The position numbers were made by a program, and so were the translations under genes. Positions 40,762 to 49,080 of a stretch of 64,000 bases of DNA are shown in pieces (the first letter of the stretch is position 1; each line of letters begins with the position of its first letter). The notes under the pieces were generated by a model, which was given only the letters and a program-made list of their open reading frames with translations, did no database searches and was not told where the DNA came from. This DNA comes from an uncultured Lachnospiraceae bacterium. GTDB taxonomy: Bacteria; Bacillota; Clostridia; Lachnospirales; Lachnospiraceae. The stretch is from assembly GCA_900317585.1 (NCBI GenBank), contig ONHG01000001.1, forward strand, positions 1 to 64,000. Direction: 5' to 3'.

Positions 40762-43700
40762 CTACTGCGTCAGATCATTCTCTATAAGATTTACTGAAAC
40801 GAGTGTGGAAACACCCTTTTCCTGCATCGTAATACCATATAGTCTGTCCGCTGCCTCCATCGTACCACGTCTGTGTGTGATAACGATAAACTGTGTGTTC
40901 TTTGTAAGCTTGTTCAGATAATTTGCATAGCGAGAAACATTCGAGTCATCAAGCGCCGCCTCAATCTCATCAAGCAGACAAAACGGTGATGGCTTAAGTG
41001 CCTGAATGGCAAACAAAAGCGCAATAGCGGTGAGCGCCTTTTCTCCACCGGACATCTGCATCATATTCTGAAGCTTCTTTCCGGGCGGCTGTGCGATGAT
41101 TCTGATGCCGCACTCAAGTATATCCTCATCCTCCACAAGCTCCAGGGAACCATGTCCACCACCAAAAAGCTGCTTAAAGGACTTGTCAAACTCTCTCTGA
41201 ATCTCGGCAAACTTCTCTGTAAACTGTTTTCTCATACCACTGTCAAGCTCATCTATGATGCCAACCAGCGTCTTTTCAGCCTCGATAAGGTCATCATGCT
41301 GTCCCTTCAAGAACTCATAACGTGTTGAAATCTCCCTGTATTCCTCAATAGCGTTGACATTTACATCGCCGAGGCGTCTGATTTCGTCCTTTATGCCTGC
41401 AATCAGCTTCTTTAATGAAGGCAGGTCATCATATACATCATTTCTAAGCTCTGAAGCCGCATGCGGAGTAAGCTCATACTCATCCCACATGTAGTTGGTC
41501 TGCGTCTCTGAAGCCTCCTTAAGCTTCTCTCTCTGGCTGTTCAGTCTGAAAAGTTCCTTATCCAGATCAGCCTGCTTCTTTGAAACTTCCTCCTGCTTTG
41601 CAAAAAAGCCTCTGTACTCCTCAGACATCTTTTCCTTTTTGGCAAGACTCTCCCTAAGCTCTTCGTCAAGCTTTGAATTGTTGTCCTTTGACGCCAGAAT
41701 GGTCTGTGTAATTGCATCAATATCAGCCTGCTTCTTTTTAATATCATCCTTTGCAGTAGCTGCCCCTTCCACGAGACTTTCCATCTGCTCATCAAATTTT
41801 TCTATCTCTGAATTGATACGATTGATATTTTCTATAGCAAACTCAGCCGTCTTTGTAATATTTGCAAGCTCCAGTGAAATGGCAGCGGCCTTGTGTGAAG
41901 CCTCCTGCTCAAGTACACCCTGCTTTTCAAGAATCTCACTGTATGAGCTGTTTTCCTTCTCAAGCTGCTCCTCACGCTGCTTTGAGGCCTCAAGCTGTGC
42001 TGCGATATCCTTCTTGCCCTGATTTATCTCTTCGAGCTGTTTTTCAATCTCCGCATTTTCTGTGCGCAGATCCTCGTAAACATTCGCACTCTCCTTCTTT
42101 TGCTGGTCTGCCCTGTCAACAGAAATCTGTGCTGTATTCTGCTCAATATACTTTTCCTGAAGCAGTGTCTTTATGGCTGCTATATCCTCCTCGCCAAGTG
42201 CAATAGCAGTCGCAATATCATCCTTTCTGGCTCTAAGCTCTTTAAGCTTTGTCTTAGTCTGATCAACTCTCTTTTCAAGCTCCTCAATCTCACGATTTCT
42301 CGCAAGCAGATTGGATGAATTTTTAAACGCACCACCGGACATAGATCCTCCCGGTGCCAGATACTCGCCCTCGACAGTCACGATATGGAGTGAATAGTGA
42401 TTCTTCTTTGCAAGCGCAATGGCATTGTCAATTGTGTCCACCACAATCACCCTGCCAAGCAGGTAAGCAACAACCTCATCAAACTTCGGATCACACTTCA
42501 CCAGCTTATTTGCAATGCCAAGCACACCCTTTTCGCCGAGTGCCGCCTCATTTTTTGTATTTCTGTTTGCGCGCACACTAGTAAGAGGTAAAAACGTAGC
42601 CCGTCCAAAATGATTGGTCTTTAAAAAGCCTATCATCTTTTTGGCTGTGGCCTCATCCTCAGTGACAATATTCTGGATATTGCCGCTTAAGGCTGTCTCT
42701 ATCGCTATCTCATAGCGCTTATCCACCTGGATAAGATCTGAAACCACGCCGAGAAGCCCCGGATTTTTAGCCTTCTGCTCCATAACACGCTTGATGCTGT
42801 TGCCATAGCCATCGTAACGCTCAGCAATATTTTTAAGTGACTCAAGCCTTGAAACAGACTTATGATACTCTGTGGAAGCCTCCTCCATCAGACGGGTATT
42901 CTCCTTAGACTTGTCTCTCCACTCCTTAGCCTTTGCCAAAAGAGCCGACTCCTTTTCCTTTAAACCGGCAATCTCTTCATTGACAGCCGAAAGCTTCTTA
43001 TTAGCCTCATCCAATATATCATCAAGCCCTGCTTCCCTTGTCTTTCTATCTAAAAGACGCTTGGTAAGCTCCGCCTTTCTGATATTAATCTGCTCTATCA
43101 TGGTAGCAAATCGCTGCTGCCTTGATTGGATACTGCCTCGCTCCTGAAGCAGGGCAATAAGCTCATTCTTACCCTTTTCCAGTCCATCATTGCAGCGGTT
43201 GACCTCTGCAAGCACAGCCTCATGCTCATTTACAGCAAGAAGCTCGTTCTGCTTCATCTGCTCTATCTCAGCTTCCAGTGTGGCCTTTTTTTCATCGTAC
43301 TCTTTTCTGCTTTTAAGACGCTCAGCCTTTTCCTTTTCGATAGCTAAAAGACGCGACTGCAGATGCTCATCCGTCATTTCGGCCGTGTGAATCTGCTCCT
43401 TTAAAAGCTCTATCTGATTCTCAAGCTTCTGTCTGGTGGATGAAGTGCTTGTGATGCTCTCACGAAGAGACTCAATACGCTCATCCATCTGCTGCATATC
43501 GTTCCCCAGCCTCTCATACTCTGCCTTGATGCTCTCGTATGTGGCGTTGGTCTCCTTTAGCTCATCATCAGCAATAGCGTATTTCTCATCAGCCGCCTTA
43601 AGCTCAGACTCGATGCGTGCTGATTCAAGTAAAAACATGTTGACATCGTAGTTCTTCAGCTCTTCCCTCTTTTTGAGATATGTATGAGCCTTCTCAGACT

Positions 43701-44322
43701 GCCTCTGCAACGGGCCTACCTGCCTCTCAAGCTCTGTCAGGATATCATTGACACGAACAAGGTTCTCCCGCTCATTATCGAGCTTCTTTTGTGCTGTAAG
43801 CTTTCTCTTTTTAAACTTTACAATGCCGGCAGCCTCATCAAACAGCTCTCGCCTCTCCTCCGGCTTTCCGCTTAGAATCCTGTCAATCTGACCCTGTCCA
43901 ATGATGGAATAGCCCTCTTTACCGATACCTGTATCGTAGAAAAGCTCCGAAACCTCCTTGAGCCTGCACGGATTGCCATTGATGAGATACTCGCTCTCTC
44001 CTGAACGGTAAACACGTCTGGCAACTGTAACCTCATTGAAATCAATCGCAAGCGAATGGTCTGAATTATCAAGAGTGATGGCAACATACGCATATCCAAG
44101 CGGCTTCCTGTTCTCTGTACCCGCAAAAATAACATCCTGCATGCTGGCACCTCGAAGCTGCTTTGCGCTCTGCTCACCAAGCACCCATCTGACCGCATCG
44201 GCGACATTACTCTTTCCACTGCCGTTTGGCCCGACAATACCTGTGATGCCGTTGTGGAACTCAAAAACAATTTTGTTGGCAAAGGACTTAAAGCCCTGTA
44301 CTTCCAAGCTCTTTAAATACAT
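40762..44322 (-). CDS. smc: Chromosome partition protein SMC
   Basis: SMC is the ATPase of the bacterial condensin that compacts and separates chromosomes with ScpA/ScpB. The 1186-residue protein has an N-terminal head (MYLKSLEVQGFKSFANK; Walker A GPNGSGKSNVADAVRW), two long coiled coils (about 165-500 and 670-1010) around a hinge near residues 515-640 (PGLLGVVSDLIQVDKRYE), and a C-terminal head with ABC signature MSGGEKALTAIALLFA and Walker B FCLLDEIEAALDD. Length is standard. It sits 9 bp after rnc and 23 bp before ftsY. Confidence 0.98.
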   Translation of the reverse strand: MYLKSLEVQGFKSFANKIVFEFHNGITGIVGPNGSGKSNVADAVRWVLGEQSAKQLRGASMQDVIFAGTENRKPLGYAYVAITLDNSDHSLAIDFNEVTVARRVYRSGESEYLINGNPCRLKEVSELFYDTGIGKEGYSIIGQGQIDRILSGKPEERRELFDEAAGIVKFKKRKLTAQKKLDNERENLVRVNDILTELERQVGPLQRQSEKAHTYLKKREELKNYDVNMFLLESARIESELKAADEKYAIADDELKETNATYESIKAEYERLGNDMQQMDERIESLRESITSTSSTRQKLENQIELLKEQIHTAEMTDEHLQSRLLAIEKEKAERLKSRKEYDEKKATLEAEIEQMKQNELLAVNEHEAVLAEVNRCNDGLEKGKNELIALLQERGSIQSRQQRFATMIEQINIRKAELTKRLLDRKTREAGLDDILDEANKKLSAVNEEIAGLKEKESALLAKAKEWRDKSKENTRLMEEASTEYHKSVSRLESLKNIAERYDGYGNSIKRVMEQKAKNPGLLGVVSDLIQVDKRYEIAIETALSGNIQNIVTEDEATAKKMIGFLKTNHFGRATFLPLTSVRANRNTKNEAALGEKGVLGIANKLVKCDPKFDEVVAYLLGRVIVVDTIDNAIALAKKNHYSLHIVTVEGEYLAPGGSMSGGAFKNSSNLLARNREIEELEKRVDQTKTKLKELRARKDDIATAIALGEEDIAAIKTLLQEKYIEQNTAQISVDRADQQKKESANVYEDLRTENAEIEKQLEEINQGKKDIAAQLEASKQREEQLEKENSSYSEILEKQGVLEQEASHKAAAISLELANITKTAEFAIENINRINSEIEKFDEQMESLVEGAATAKDDIKKKQADIDAITQTILASKDNNSKLDEELRESLAKKEKMSEEYRGFFAKQEEVSKKQADLDKELFRLNSQREKLKEASETQTNYMWDEYELTPHAASELRNDVYDDLPSLKKLIAGIKDEIRRLGDVNVNAIEEYREISTRYEFLKGQHDDLIEAEKTLVGIIDELDSGMRKQFTEKFAEIQREFDKSFKQLFGGGHGSLELVEDEDILECGIRIIAQPPGKKLQNMMQMSGGEKALTAIALLFAIQALKPSPFCLLDEIEAALDDSNVSRYANYLNKLTKNTQFIVITHRRGTMEAADRLYGITMQEKGVSTLVSVNLIENDLTQ

Positions 44323-44331
44323 TAAAAACTC

Positions 44332-45015
44332 CTATTCCCTGTTTCTGTATAAAAGAAGCGCCTGATATGCAGCCTGCTGCTCTGCCGCCTTCTTTGTGTG
44401 GCCCTCTCCCACGCTGACACGCTCACCATCCACAAGCACTGCAACAGTAAACTGCTTGTCATGGTCCGGACCGCTCTCCTCAATAAGCTCATAGGAAAGC
44501 TGCTCATGCCTGCCCTGTATGAGCTCCTGAAGGATAGTCTTGCTATCATAAAAGAGCTGCTTATTCTCAATATCTGTCATGATAAATCTAAGCACAAACT
44601 CCTTTGCATTAGTAAAACCACCATCTAAATAAATTGCTCCAATCACTGCCTCAAGTGCATCAGAAAGAATCGATTTTCTCTTTCTGCCACCTGTATGATC
44701 CTCGCCCCTGCCAAGACGCAGGTACTTTCCAAGTTCAAGTGGCTTTGTACAAAGTGCAAGAGTCGGCTCACAAACAATGCTTGCGCGCAGCTTGGTAAGC
44801 TCACCCTCAGGCTTTTGCGGATAATTGATAAACAAAAACTCACTTGAAACTATTTCCAAAACAGCATCGCCCAAAAACTCCAGACGTTCGTTATCAGAAT
44901 GCTTTTTCATGTGCTTTTCATTGGCATACGAGCTGTGTGTCAGCGCCTGCTCAAGCAGATGTCGGTTCTTGAACGTATAGCCTATTTTGCTTTGAAATTC
45001 ATTTAAATCTGCCAT
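44332..45015 (-). CDS. rnc: Ribonuclease III
   Basis: RNase III cleaves double-stranded RNA and matures rRNA and SRP RNA. The 227-residue protein has an RNase III catalytic domain (LTHSSYANEK, the signature NERLEFLGDAVLEIV, and DALEAVIGAIYLDGG) and a C-terminal dsRNA-binding domain (LQELIQGRHEQLSYELIEESGPDH, KKAAEQQAAYQALL). AGAGGAG fixes the start at 45015; the 22 upstream in-frame codons are read through the acpP terminator region. It lies between acpP and smc. Confidence 0.97.
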   Translation of the reverse strand: MADLNEFQSKIGYTFKNRHLLEQALTHSSYANEKHMKKHSDNERLEFLGDAVLEIVSSEFLFINYPQKPEGELTKLRASIVCEPTLALCTKPLELGKYLRLGRGEDHTGGRKRKSILSDALEAVIGAIYLDGGFTNAKEFVLRFIMTDIENKQLFYDSKTILQELIQGRHEQLSYELIEESGPDHDKQFTVAVLVDGERVSVGEGHTKKAAEQQAAYQALLLYRNRE

Positions 45016-45069
45016 AATTTCTCCTCTATTTCCATATCTATCCATTTTACATGTTCCGTGAGTATAACG

Positions 45070-45095
45070 AAAAGCCCTCATAATAAAGGGCTTTT
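45070..45095. terminator. Intrinsic terminator after acpP
   Basis: AAAAGCCC (45070-45077) pairs with GGGCTTTT (45088-45095). On the minus strand the T tract follows acpP by about 15 bases; rnc begins 55 bp further on. Confidence 0.85.
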
Positions 45096-45110
45096 CATTA
45101 GTTAAACATA

Positions 45111-45347
45111 CTACTGCTCGCTTACAGCTTTTTTAATCTGCTCAACAGCATCGCCTACAGTGACGATTTTCTCTGCTTCCTCATTAGGAATCTCGATATC
45201 GAACTCTTCCTCGATACCCATGATAATCTGGAATACATCCAGAGAGTCAGCGCCAAGATCATCAATGAAGGTTGACTCCATAGTAACCTCGTTCTCATCT
45301 ACGTTAAGTACCTCGACAATAATGTCTCTAAGCTTCTCAAATTCCAT
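45111..45347 (-). CDS. acpP: Acyl carrier protein
   Basis: ACP carries growing fatty acyl chains on a 4'-phosphopantetheine arm. The 78-residue acidic protein has the attachment site [20 protein letters not shown] with Ser35, and typical four-helix length. GAGG precedes the ATG. It lies 55 bp after plsX and is followed by a terminator, then rnc-smc-ftsY, the conserved Firmicutes order (the fab genes themselves are elsewhere). Confidence 0.98.
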   Translation of the reverse strand: MEFEKLRDIIVEVLNVDENEVTMESTFIDDLGADSLDVFQIIMGIEEEFDIEIPNEEAEKIVTVGDAVEQIKKAVSEQ

Positions 45348-45402
45348 TTTTAATACCTCTCATTTCTGTTTATAGTGACTAATCATACAGCAGTGCTGCT
45401 AT

Positions 45403-46419
45403 CTAATCAGCCGGTTTATTAATAATATATTCTTTTATTTTATCATTAATCTCTTTTTCCTTAAATGTAACACATTGGAAAACAGAGTTAGTGATCTCCT
45501 TTGCCTTGGAGCTGCCGTGTGTCTTTACCACAAGACCGTTAAGACCTAAAAGCGGTGCTCCGCCATACTCGGTCGCATCAAACGACTTGAGCGTATTTTT
45601 AAGAGCCGGAAGTGCAAGTGCCGCGCCTATCTTGCTCTTTAATGTGCTCATGAGACCCTTCTTTATAACTCCGATAAGAGTGGAGCTAAGACCCTCGTAA
45701 AGCTTTAAAATAACATTGCCTGTGAAAGCCTCACAGACGATAACATCAGCATCTCCCTTTGGAATATCCCTTGCCTCAATACTTCCGACAAAATTGATAT
45801 CCGTGCACTCACGTAAAAGCGGCATGGTCTCCTTTACCAGAGCATTGCCTTTCTCCTCCTCTGCACCGATATTGACCAGTGCAACCTTTGGATTCTTCAC
45901 GCCGACAACGTGCTCCATATAGATAGAGCCCATCTTTGCAAACTGTACCAGATGCTCTGCTCTCGCATCCACATTGGCTCCACAATCTATGAGTAAAGAC
46001 ACTCCACGCTCAGTTGGAATAAGCGGTGCCAAAGGCGGTCTTTGTATCCCCTTTATCCTGCCTACTATGACCTGTCCTCCGACAAGCACAGCACCTGAGC
46101 TTCCCGCTGAAACAAATGCATCAGCCTCTTTATTTTTGACCATATTCATGCCGACAACTATTGAAGACTGCTTCTTTCGCCTGATTGCCACAACCGGCGG
46201 CTCTGCCATCTCAATAACCTCCGGTGCATCTACTATCTCTATCTGCCCATCCGGATATGTATACTGTGAAAGTTCTCTCTCAACAGACTCCTTCTGTCCC
46301 ACAAGAAAAATCTTTATATCATCTCTTTTGTTAACTGCGTCTACCGCACCCTTAACTACCTCTGCAGGTGCATTGTCGCCACCCATTGCATCGAGTGCGA
46401 CCCTTGTTGTACTTTGCAT
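45403..46419 (-). CDS. plsX: Phosphate acyltransferase PlsX
   Basis: PlsX makes acyl-phosphate from acyl-ACP for the PlsY step of phospholipid synthesis. The 338-residue protein begins TRVALDAMGGDNAP (signature), followed by IRRKKQSSIVVGMNMVK, the FVSAGSSGAVLVGG motif and DVIVCEAFTGNVILKLYEG. GGGAGG fixes the start at 46419; the ten upstream in-frame codons are leader. A promoter at 46470-46498 with a palindrome at the predicted start site suggests lipid-responsive control. Downstream neighbour is acpP. Confidence 0.97.
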   Translation of the reverse strand: MQSTTRVALDAMGGDNAPAEVVKGAVDAVNKRDDIKIFLVGQKESVERELSQYTYPDGQIEIVDAPEVIEMAEPPVVAIRRKKQSSIVVGMNMVKNKEADAFVSAGSSGAVLVGGQVIVGRIKGIQRPPLAPLIPTERGVSLLIDCGANVDARAEHLVQFAKMGSIYMEHVVGVKNPKVALVNIGAEEEKGNALVKETMPLLRECTDINFVGSIEARDIPKGDADVIVCEAFTGNVILKLYEGLSSTLIGVIKKGLMSTLKSKIGAALALPALKNTLKSFDATEYGGAPLLGLNGLVVKTHGSSKAKEITNSVFQCVTFKEKEINDKIKEYIINKPAD

Positions 46420-46457
46420 TGTGACCTCCCTGTGCCTACCAAACGGCAAACAACTAC

Positions 46458-46470
46458 TTGATTAAATCAA
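46458..46470 (-). promoter_or_regulatory. Operator-like palindrome at the plsX promoter
   Basis: TTGATT-A-AATCAA, a 13-bp palindrome, overlaps the last base of the -10 box and the predicted transcription start. It resembles FabT-type (MarR family) sites TTTGATTATCAAA of fatty-acid genes in other Firmicutes. Confidence 0.45.
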
Positions 46471-46498
46471 ATATACTATAATCATAGGTATAAATCAA
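46470..46498 (-). promoter_or_regulatory. Sigma-A-type promoter for plsX-acpP
   Basis: Minus-strand -35 TTGATT (46498-46493) and -10 TATATT (46475-46470), spacer 17 bp. Confidence 0.6.
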
Positions 46499-46528
46499 TA
46501 ACCAATTCACTACTCTATATGGCTTCCA

Positions 46529-46753
46529 TCATTCTCCCGGACTCATTGAAATAACCTTGCCACAGTTCCATAAATCAGCAGTGCGCTTTGCTGCATCAAG
46601 TCTGTCATCGTCTGACTTGAAATCAATATTCACAGAGTGGCATCCGCACTCAAGACATGTCACATAATATGAGCTGCCGCAGTCCTCCTCGAGAATCCCG
46701 GCACCGCCACAGAGCGGGCACTCATAGATTTCAACTAAATCGTCTATATTCAT
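46529..46753 (-). CDS. Small zinc-ribbon protein, Lar (restriction alleviation)-like
   Basis: The 74-residue protein has two CxxC pairs spaced as a zinc ribbon (YECPLCGGAG near residue 12 and VTCLECGCH near 33), followed by a helix with DAAKRTADLWNCG. This CPxCGG ... VxCxxCG ... A..A..WN pattern is that of the Lar/restriction-alleviation-like family, usually phage or plasmid encoded and of unclear function in genomes. GGAAGG precedes the start. It has a promoter (46816-46844) and lies between the rpmF terminator and plsX, splitting the classical yceD-rpmF-plsX order. Confidence 0.65.
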   Translation of the reverse strand: MNIDDLVEIYECPLCGGAGILEEDCGSSYYVTCLECGCHSVNIDFKSDDDRLDAAKRTADLWNCGKVISMSPGE

Positions 46754-46815
46754 TATATTACTTCCTTCCTTCTTTCTATCATCATAATTACCGGATACTT
46801 AAATATCCACACAGT

Positions 46816-46844
46816 ATAATAACATCCCTGCAAGCTATATACAA
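46816..46844 (-). promoter_or_regulatory. Sigma-A-type promoter for the zinc-ribbon gene
   Basis: Minus-strand -35 TTGTAT (46844-46839) and -10 TATTAT (46821-46816), spacer 17 bp. Confidence 0.45.
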
Positions 46845-46893
46845 GCAAAAAGTACCTTCATTTTATTATGGGATAAATAAGGGATAAAATCAA

Positions 46894-46929
46894 TCAAAAA
46901 AGGGATTGAACGATATCGTTCAATCCCTT
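46894..46929 (-). terminator. Intrinsic terminator after rpmF
   Basis: A perfect 15-bp inverted repeat with no spacer (46900-46914 / 46915-46929, AAGGGATTGAACGAT and its complement) is followed on the minus strand by TTTTTTG. Confidence 0.93.
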
Positions 46930-46950
46930 AATTTTACTGGTTTTCTACTA

Positions 46951-47130
46951 TTAGTCCTGAGGAATGATTTCTTTTTTGTTGTATGATCCGCAGTTCTTGC
47001 AAACTCTGTGTGGCATCATAAGCTCTCCACATTTGCTGCATTTTACTAAAGTAGGAGCAGACATTTTCCAGTTTGCTCTTCTCTTATCTCTTCTTCCTTT
47101 AGAAGATTTATTCTTTGGACAAATTGACAT
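46951..47130 (-). CDS. rpmF: 50S ribosomal protein L32
   Basis: L32 is a small zinc-binding 50S protein. The 59 residues comprise a basic N-terminus (MSICPKNKSSKGRRDKRRANWK) and the zinc ribbon KCSKCGELMMPHRVCKNCG with CxxC...CxxC. AGGAGG fixes the start at 47130; 22 upstream in-frame codons overlap the end of yceD. The gene is four bases after yceD, the conserved pair, and the terminator follows at once. Confidence 0.97.
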   Translation of the reverse strand: MSICPKNKSSKGRRDKRRANWKMSAPTLVKCSKCGELMMPHRVCKNCGSYNKKEIIPQD

Positions 47131-47134
47131 TTGT

Positions 47135-47656
47135 TTACACCTCCTTAAACTTGTTAAATATATCCTGGAACGCTGCCATTCTTGGATCCGGTACAAAACT
47201 ATCGCAACTGCAGGTGCCTTTATTCAAGTTCATCCCGCAGACTTTACAAATACCTTTGCAATCGTCTTTGCACAGAACTCTCATTGGCCAGTTCACCAGA
47301 ATTTCGGCGTAGACAAGTTTATCTACATCGAGTTCAAACCCAATCAGGTAGTCAGTTTCCTCCATCTCTTCATCGACTAATGCTCCGTCTGTGATTTTCA
47401 GAGTCTTGTCAATGTCAAAATGCATGTTTGTTGGAACTTCTTCCAAGCATCGGCTGCACGGTATCGCTACGTCTATATCCACTGTCGCGGTAATATGCAC
47501 TGCTGCGTTCTCCACGTTTGAGATATGAAGTGATATCGGCTGCTTTTTCAGAATAGGATAATCTCCTAATCGCGACTCAAATGATGTGAGCGTAAGCTCT
47601 GTCTCAATTGTTGTCTCTTTATTGATAGATTTTACAATGGTTGATATATCAATCAT
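47135..47656 (-). CDS. yceD: YceD family protein (DUF177), large-subunit rRNA accumulation
   Basis: The 173-residue protein belongs to the YceD/DUF177 family, linked to 23S rRNA accumulation and always next to rpmF. Its pattern is visible: the zinc-binding-like CSRCLE near residue 88, LVYAEILVNWPMRVLCKDDCKG and CKVCGMNLNKGTCSC. AGGAGAG precedes the start. It heads the yceD-rpmF operon from a perfect-consensus promoter that lies within a 33-bp dyad (47672-47711). Confidence 0.93.
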   Translation of the reverse strand: MIDISTIVKSINKETTIETELTLTSFESRLGDYPILKKQPISLHISNVENAAVHITATVDIDVAIPCSRCLEEVPTNMHFDIDKTLKITDGALVDEEMEETDYLIGFELDVDKLVYAEILVNWPMRVLCKDDCKGICKVCGMNLNKGTCSCDSFVPDPRMAAFQDIFNKFKEV

Positions 47657-47671
47657 AGTTCTCTCCTATTC

Positions 47672-47711
47672 ACACCTAACCAATTATACATATTGGAATG
47701 GTGTTTGTCAA
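47672..47711 (-). promoter_or_regulatory. Perfect-consensus promoter for yceD-rpmF inside a 33-bp dyad
   Basis: Minus-strand -35 TTGACA (47711-47706) and -10 TATAAT (47688-47683), spacer 17 bp. The -10 is at the centre of a nested symmetric element: ACACC (47672), CCAAT (47680), ATTGG (47692), GGTGT (47700), arms matching exactly about a centre at 47688. This suggests an operator. Confidence 0.75.
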
Positions 47712-47749
47712 CAAAATTTTATAATTTATCCACAACTTTTTGCTTTTTA

Positions 47750-48943
47750 TTAACCGACAAGCTTTACTGTCTCACGGCAGATTGCAAGCTCCTCGTTTGT
47801 AGGGATGACACATACCTTTACGCTTGAGTCTGCTGTTGAGATAAGTGCCTCCACGCCGCGTGTCTTGTCGTTTGTTACACGGTCAATCTTTATGCCGAGG
47901 TAACCTAAATATGCCATGATCTTTTCTCTTACGAAGCTTGTGTTCTCACCGATTCCTGCTGTGAATGCGATAGCATCAACTCCGTTCATTGCTGCTGCAT
48001 ATGCTCCGATGTATTTTGCTACTCTGTAGCTGAATACCTCTACTGCTGCGATGGCACGCTTGTTGCCCTCATTGTAGGCTGCCTCAAGGTCTCTGAAGTC
48101 GCTTGATACGCCTGACATACCGGCTACTCCCGACTTCTTGTTGAGCACATTCATCACACCATCGATATCAAGGTTTTCTTTCTTTGCGATGAACTCCATG
48201 ATTGATGGGTCGATATCACCTGAACGTGTTCCCATAACGAGTCCCTCAAGTGGTGTAAGTCCCATTGATGTATCTACGCATTTACCGTTTAATACTGCGC
48301 TGACTGAAGCTCCGTTTCCAAGGTGTGCTACGATAATCTTTGAGTTGTTTAAGTCCATTCCAAGATAGCTTGCTGCCTCTTTTGATACGAAGCTGTGGCT
48401 TGTGCCGTGGAAGCCGTATCTTCTTACCTTGTACTTCTCATAGTACTCATATGGAAGGCCGTAGAGATATGCTTTCTCAGGCATTGTCTGATGGAAGGCT
48501 GTATCAAATACTCCTACCATTGGTACATTTGGCATAAGTGCCTGGCATGCTCTGATTCCGATAATATTTGCAGGGTTGTGAAGAGGTGCAAGGTCGTTGC
48601 ACTCCTCTACCTGTGCGATTACTTCCTCTGTGATGACTACTGAGTCTGAGAATTTTTCTCCGCCGTGCACTACACGATGTCCTACTGCATCGATCTCTGC
48701 AAGTGATTTTACTGCGCCTGTCTTTGGATTTACAAGTGCATCGAGTACCATCTGGATGGCCTCTTTATGTGTTGGCATAGGTGCCTCTGTGATTTCCTTA
48801 TCAAGCCCCTCTTTCTGATATACGAGTCTGCCATCGATTCCGATTCTCTCGCAGAGTCCTTTTGCAAGTACCTCCTCTGAATCTGAATTGATGAGCTGGT
48901 ACTTCAGTGATGAACTACCGCAATTAATTACTAATACATTCAT
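47750..48943 (-). CDS. ackA: Acetate kinase
   Basis: AckA converts acetyl phosphate and ADP to acetate and ATP, the last step of acetogenic fermentation. The 397-residue protein has the ASKHA fold: [53 protein letters not shown] and [21 protein letters not shown] precedes the ATG. The partner pta is not adjacent in this window. It is divergent from tmcAL, 137 bp apart, with promoters for both in the gap. Confidence 0.98.
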   Translation of the reverse strand: MNVLVINCGSSSLKYQLINSDSEEVLAKGLCERIGIDGRLVYQKEGLDKEITEAPMPTHKEAIQMVLDALVNPKTGAVKSLAEIDAVGHRVVHGGEKFSDSVVITEEVIAQVEECNDLAPLHNPANIIGIRACQALMPNVPMVGVFDTAFHQTMPEKAYLYGLPYEYYEKYKVRRYGFHGTSHSFVSKEAASYLGMDLNNSKIIVAHLGNGASVSAVLNGKCVDTSMGLTPLEGLVMGTRSGDIDPSIMEFIAKKENLDIDGVMNVLNKKSGVAGMSGVSSDFRDLEAAYNEGNKRAIAAVEVFSYRVAKYIGAYAAAMNGVDAIAFTAGIGENTSFVREKIMAYLGYLGIKIDRVTNDKTRGVEALISTADSSVKVCVIPTNEELAICRETVKLVG

Positions 48944-48983
48944 TGTTTTGTCTCCTTTGGTTTAAAATTACAATACTATTGTT

Positions 48984-49012
48984 AGTATAAACTTATTTTT
49001 CAAATGCGACAA
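48984..49012 (-). promoter_or_regulatory. Sigma-A-type promoter for ackA with overlapping inverted repeat
   Basis: Minus-strand -35 TTGTCG (49012-49007) and -10 TATACT (48989-48984), spacer 17 bp. ATACTA-N4-TAGTAT (48973-48988) overlaps the -10 box. Confidence 0.6.
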
Positions 49013-49023
49013 GGGTGTTTTTG

Positions 49024-49032
49024 TGGTATTAT
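49024..49032 (+). promoter_or_regulatory. Extended -10 promoter for tmcAL
   Basis: TGG-TATTAT at 49024-49032, about 50 bp upstream of the tmcAL start; no clear -35. Confidence 0.4.
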
Positions 49033-49080
49033 GGGTTTGAACTCTAAAAAATACATTATCGATTAAAGGAGCAGCAAAAC

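Noticed and set aside
46894-46929. Long palindrome as an attachment site
   Set aside because: It directly follows rpmF and is followed by six T residues, so a terminator explains it.
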